Positions 61,985-64,000 of a stretch of 64,000 nucleotides of DNA are shown here, piece after piece. The DNA is from Candidatus Gastranaerophilales bacterium (GTDB lineage: Bacteria > Cyanobacteriota > Vampirovibrionia > Gastranaerophilales > Gastranaerophilaceae), in NCBI GenBank assembly GCA_944327255.1, contig CALVHA010000007.1:22379-86378 (forward strand), in the 5' to 3' direction. A program made the position numbers and the translations under genes. The notes under the pieces are model-generated. The model was not told where the DNA came from, did not search any database, and was given only the letters and a program-made list of their open reading frames with translations. How positions within the stretch are numbered: the stretch's first letter is position 1; every line of letters begins with the position of its first letter.

Positions 61985-63796
61985 ATGCAATATATAATAA
62001 ATTTAAAAAAATTCATCAAATATTTTGGAGATGGAAGACGCTTTAAGCTTTGCTTATTTCTTATTATGTCATTAATAGCCGGATGTATAGAATTCTTAGG
62101 TGTTGCCCTTATCTATCCGTTTATTATGATGATTATAAGCCCGGAAGCATCACAAAATATCGCCTCTTTCTTTAAATTTTTCCCCATCAACTATAATATC
62201 TCATCTTTAAATTTTGCACTCATACTGGGAGGGGCGGCACTTGCTTTGTTCGTATGCAAAAATTTATATATGATTATATTTTTATACGTGCAAAATAAGT
62301 TTTTACAAAAATGGACACAACACATTAATAATATGTTTATCCATTTCTTTTTGTGCGCTCCATACAAGAATATTATGAAAATTTCAAAATCCGACAAAAT
62401 TTATATTTTGACAACATTATCGCCTCAGTCCACTAACGGTTTTCTAATGAGAATAATGGCTCTTATAACCAATTTATCGATTGTAGCCCTGATTTTAGCT
62501 CTGATTTTATGGAAATTCCCTCTTGCAGGATTTGTTTCTCTATCTTTTATTGCAGTATGTCTTACTATACAGAGTATATTTTTCAAAAAAAGAGTAAGAG
62601 AACTCGGCATTTCTGTTCAAAAAGTATCGAAAGAAATGAATGAAATTAACTACTCTACAACAAATAATATTAAAGATATAAAAATATTTAATTGCGAAAA
62701 AACATTTTATAATAACTACGGAAAATGCGGGGCGAAATTAAGCAGTCAAAATACTCTTATTTCATTTTACACAGGAATTCCTCCTTACATGGTCGAAACA
62801 TTGATTGTATTTACGCTGCTTATACTTGGAGGGTTAATAGCCTTCCAGAGTAACGGAGAAAATTCTGTATTAATTGCTTCTTTTGCAATGATTGTAGCAT
62901 CCGTATTCAGAATTGCACCCGCTTTAAACAGAATACAATCTGCCCTGTTAAACTTACCGACAGGATTGAATTTTGTTAAAGGCCTAAATTCCGTATACGA
63001 AAATCTCGGACTCAACCAATATTCATTCAAATTTCCTGAAGGAACCGACAAAATGCCTTTTAGAGATAAAATCATTTTACATGAAATTTCATTTTCCTAT
63101 GATAATGATAAAGAAGTACTGCATAATATTTCATTTGAAATCAACAGAGATGATTTTGTCGGAATAATAGGGCTATCAGGAGCAGGAAAAAGTACTCTTG
63201 CTGACATATTTACAGGTCTATTAGAGCCTGACTCCGGAGAAATTATAGTAGACAATATTAAACTTACAAAAGAAAATATTTCTGCATTCAGGAAAAATAT
63301 CGGATATGTACAACAAGAACTTACAGTTCTAGGCAAAAGCTTTAGAGAAAACATTGCCTGGGGAATTCCGGAAGAAGAAATTGACGATAACAGAGTTAAA
63401 TATTTAATAAACCTTGTCAGGCTCGATGGAGTGGTGTATCAATATAAAGACGGAATCTATGCGGTTCCTTTTATAGGAGAAAATGGACTTTCCAGAGGGC
63501 AAAAGCAGCGTTTAGCAATTGCAAGAGCTCTTTACAGGGATCCACAAATATTACTCTTTGATGAAGCTACATCTGCACTTGATGTTAAAGTTGAGCATGA
63601 AATTACAAGCATGCTCACAGAAGCCTGTAAAAACAAGACAATTATTGCAATTGCACATAGATTATCAACACTAAAAGCATGCAATAAACTTATTTATTTA
63701 AAAGATGGGTATCTTGTTGATATAGGAACATTTGAAAATCTTTCGGACAAATACCCTGAATTTGCAGAATTAGTAAGGCTTTCAAGTATGAAATAG
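61985..63796 (+). CDS. ABC exporter (fused membrane and ATPase domains)
   Basis: The 603-residue half-transporter has six membrane segments (about residues 20-320) and a C-terminal ATPase: Walker A GLSGAGKST, signature LSRGQKQRLAIARAL (LSRGQ variant), Walker B ILLFDEATSALD and the switch His in IAIAHRLST. It works as a dimer. The sequence is of the ABCB/MsbA/PglK type that flips lipids or lipid-linked sugars, or exports peptides. AAAGGCGGGG lies before the ATG. A tRNA-Asn follows with its own promoter. Confidence 0.93.
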   Translation: MQYIINLKKFIKYFGDGRRFKLCLFLIMSLIAGCIEFLGVALIYPFIMMIISPEASQNIASFFKFFPINYNISSLNFALILGGAALALFVCKNLYMIIFLYVQNKFLQKWTQHINNMFIHFFLCAPYKNIMKISKSDKIYILTTLSPQSTNGFLMRIMALITNLSIVALILALILWKFPLAGFVSLSFIAVCLTIQSIFFKKRVRELGISVQKVSKEMNEINYSTTNNIKDIKIFNCEKTFYNNYGKCGAKLSSQNTLISFYTGIPPYMVETLIVFTLLILGGLIAFQSNGENSVLIASFAMIVASVFRIAPALNRIQSALLNLPTGLNFVKGLNSVYENLGLNQYSFKFPEGTDKMPFRDKIILHEISFSYDNDKEVLHNISFEINRDDFVGIIGLSGAGKSTLADIFTGLLEPDSGEIIVDNIKLTKENISAFRKNIGYVQQELTVLGKSFRENIAWGIPEEEIDDNRVKYLINLVRLDGVVYQYKDGIYAVPFIGENGLSRGQKQRLAIARALYRDPQILLFDEATSALDVKVEHEITSMLTEACKNKTIIAIAHRLSTLKACNKLIYLKDGYLVDIGTFENLSDKYPEFAELVRLSSMK

Positions 63797-63825
63797 AAAA
63801 TTTTATAAAAAAAATAAAAAAAGAC

Positions 63826-63854
63826 TTTACAATAAAAATTTTTTATTTTATAAT
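63826..63854 (+). promoter_or_regulatory. Promoter of tRNA-Asn
   Basis: TTTACA (63826-63831), 17 bases, TATAAT (63849-63854). The tRNA begins about 70 bases downstream. Confidence 0.6.
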
Positions 63855-63923
63855 TAATACATACCCCAAAGGTTTTGGGTTGAAATAGCTTTAAAAGCGT
63901 TAATTGAATAAATGAGAAAATAA

Positions 63924-63995
63924 TCCTCAGTAGCTCAATGGCGGAGCAACCGGCTGTTAACCGGTAGGTTGTTGGTTCGAGTCCAACCTGGGGAG
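63924..63995 (+). tRNA. tRNA-Asn (anticodon GTT)
   Basis: Acceptor TCCTCAG pairs with CTGGGGA (one T-G pair). The anticodon stem ACCGG/CCGGT encloses CTGTTAA with GTT. The T-arm GTTGG, TTCGAGT, CCAAC is regular. No CCA is encoded; a T-run follows directly as a terminator. Confidence 0.94.
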
Positions 63996-64000
63996 TTTTT

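Noticed and set aside
1..64000. CRISPR arrays, transposases or phage genes
   Set aside because: No repeated 25-40-base units with spacers and no recognisable recombinase or structural phage protein were seen on either strand.

Overview
This window reads as one chromosomal segment of an AT-rich, type IV pilus-bearing bacterium. The best guess is an uncultured gut member of the Vampirovibrionia/Melainabacteria (order Gastranaerophilales). This is inferred from the prepilin leader FTLAEVLITLGIIGIVAA, two SigB/SigF-like small sigma factors, S-layer-homology domains, a NIF-type Fe-S system and several small secreted or hypothetical proteins of lineage-specific look. The placement rests on gene style only, not on a tree. 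No transposase, integrase, phage gene or CRISPR array was seen. Most genes are ordinary housekeeping genes in short operons with overlaps of 1 to 11 bases.

Layout. 1-4090: truncated hypothetical gene, PfkB-type sugar kinase, a frameshifted XRE-type HTH gene, recO-pilT. 4091-4461: a gene-free stretch with a pilT promoter, a possible small RNA and terminators. 4462-12561: trxB, a small secreted protein, pgi, a pilin-like gene with a 13-G tract, two tandem APC permeases and glyQ. 12735-19222: PMVK-like kinase, miaA, a membrane protein, an acyl-CoA dehydratase activase-like protein, gcvPB, a sigma factor and a universal stress protein. 19228-24032: receiver-domain protein, membrane-anchored Hsp20-like protein, ribbon-helix-helix regulator and two SulP transporters. 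24109-36275: ruvA, dnaA, prepilin peptidase, second sigma factor, gatC, pyrG, aroH-fmt-def, queE-dnaJ-like, AAA ATPase. 36407-45207: parvulin, Xaa-Pro peptidase, RNA methyltransferase, TPR protein, coiled-coil secreted protein, NarL-type regulator with hybrid-like kinase, sdaAA/sdaAB. 45380-45767: micro-ORF and two tRNA-Arg genes. 46092-52629: cobalamin-binding radical SAM protein with sugar MFS transporter, a 6S-like RNA, nifS-nifU, SLH protein. 52811-58678: nucleotide-sugar aminotransferase, oxidoreductase, CDP-alcohol phosphotransferase, trmL, nnrD, small hypothetical, anmK. 58679-64000: a broken leaderless reading frame, a tandem WYL-domain regulator pair, Bax-inhibitor-like protein, ABC exporter, tRNA-Asn.

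The genes suggest a fermentative, amino-acid-using lifestyle: amino acid permeases, serine dehydratase, part of the glycine cleavage system and glucose-6-phosphate isomerase. A surface programme is also visible: pilin, prepilin peptidase, PilT, SLH protein, aminosugar synthesis, lipid-type ABC exporter and muropeptide recycling. The most noteworthy signals are a possible phase-variable pilin switch (8346-8358), a strongly foldable 6S-like RNA (about 49023-49235), a short F-centred motif shared by four unrelated proteins, a PafBC-like WYL pair, and a small coding-like frame interrupted by two in-frame stops (58777-58995).
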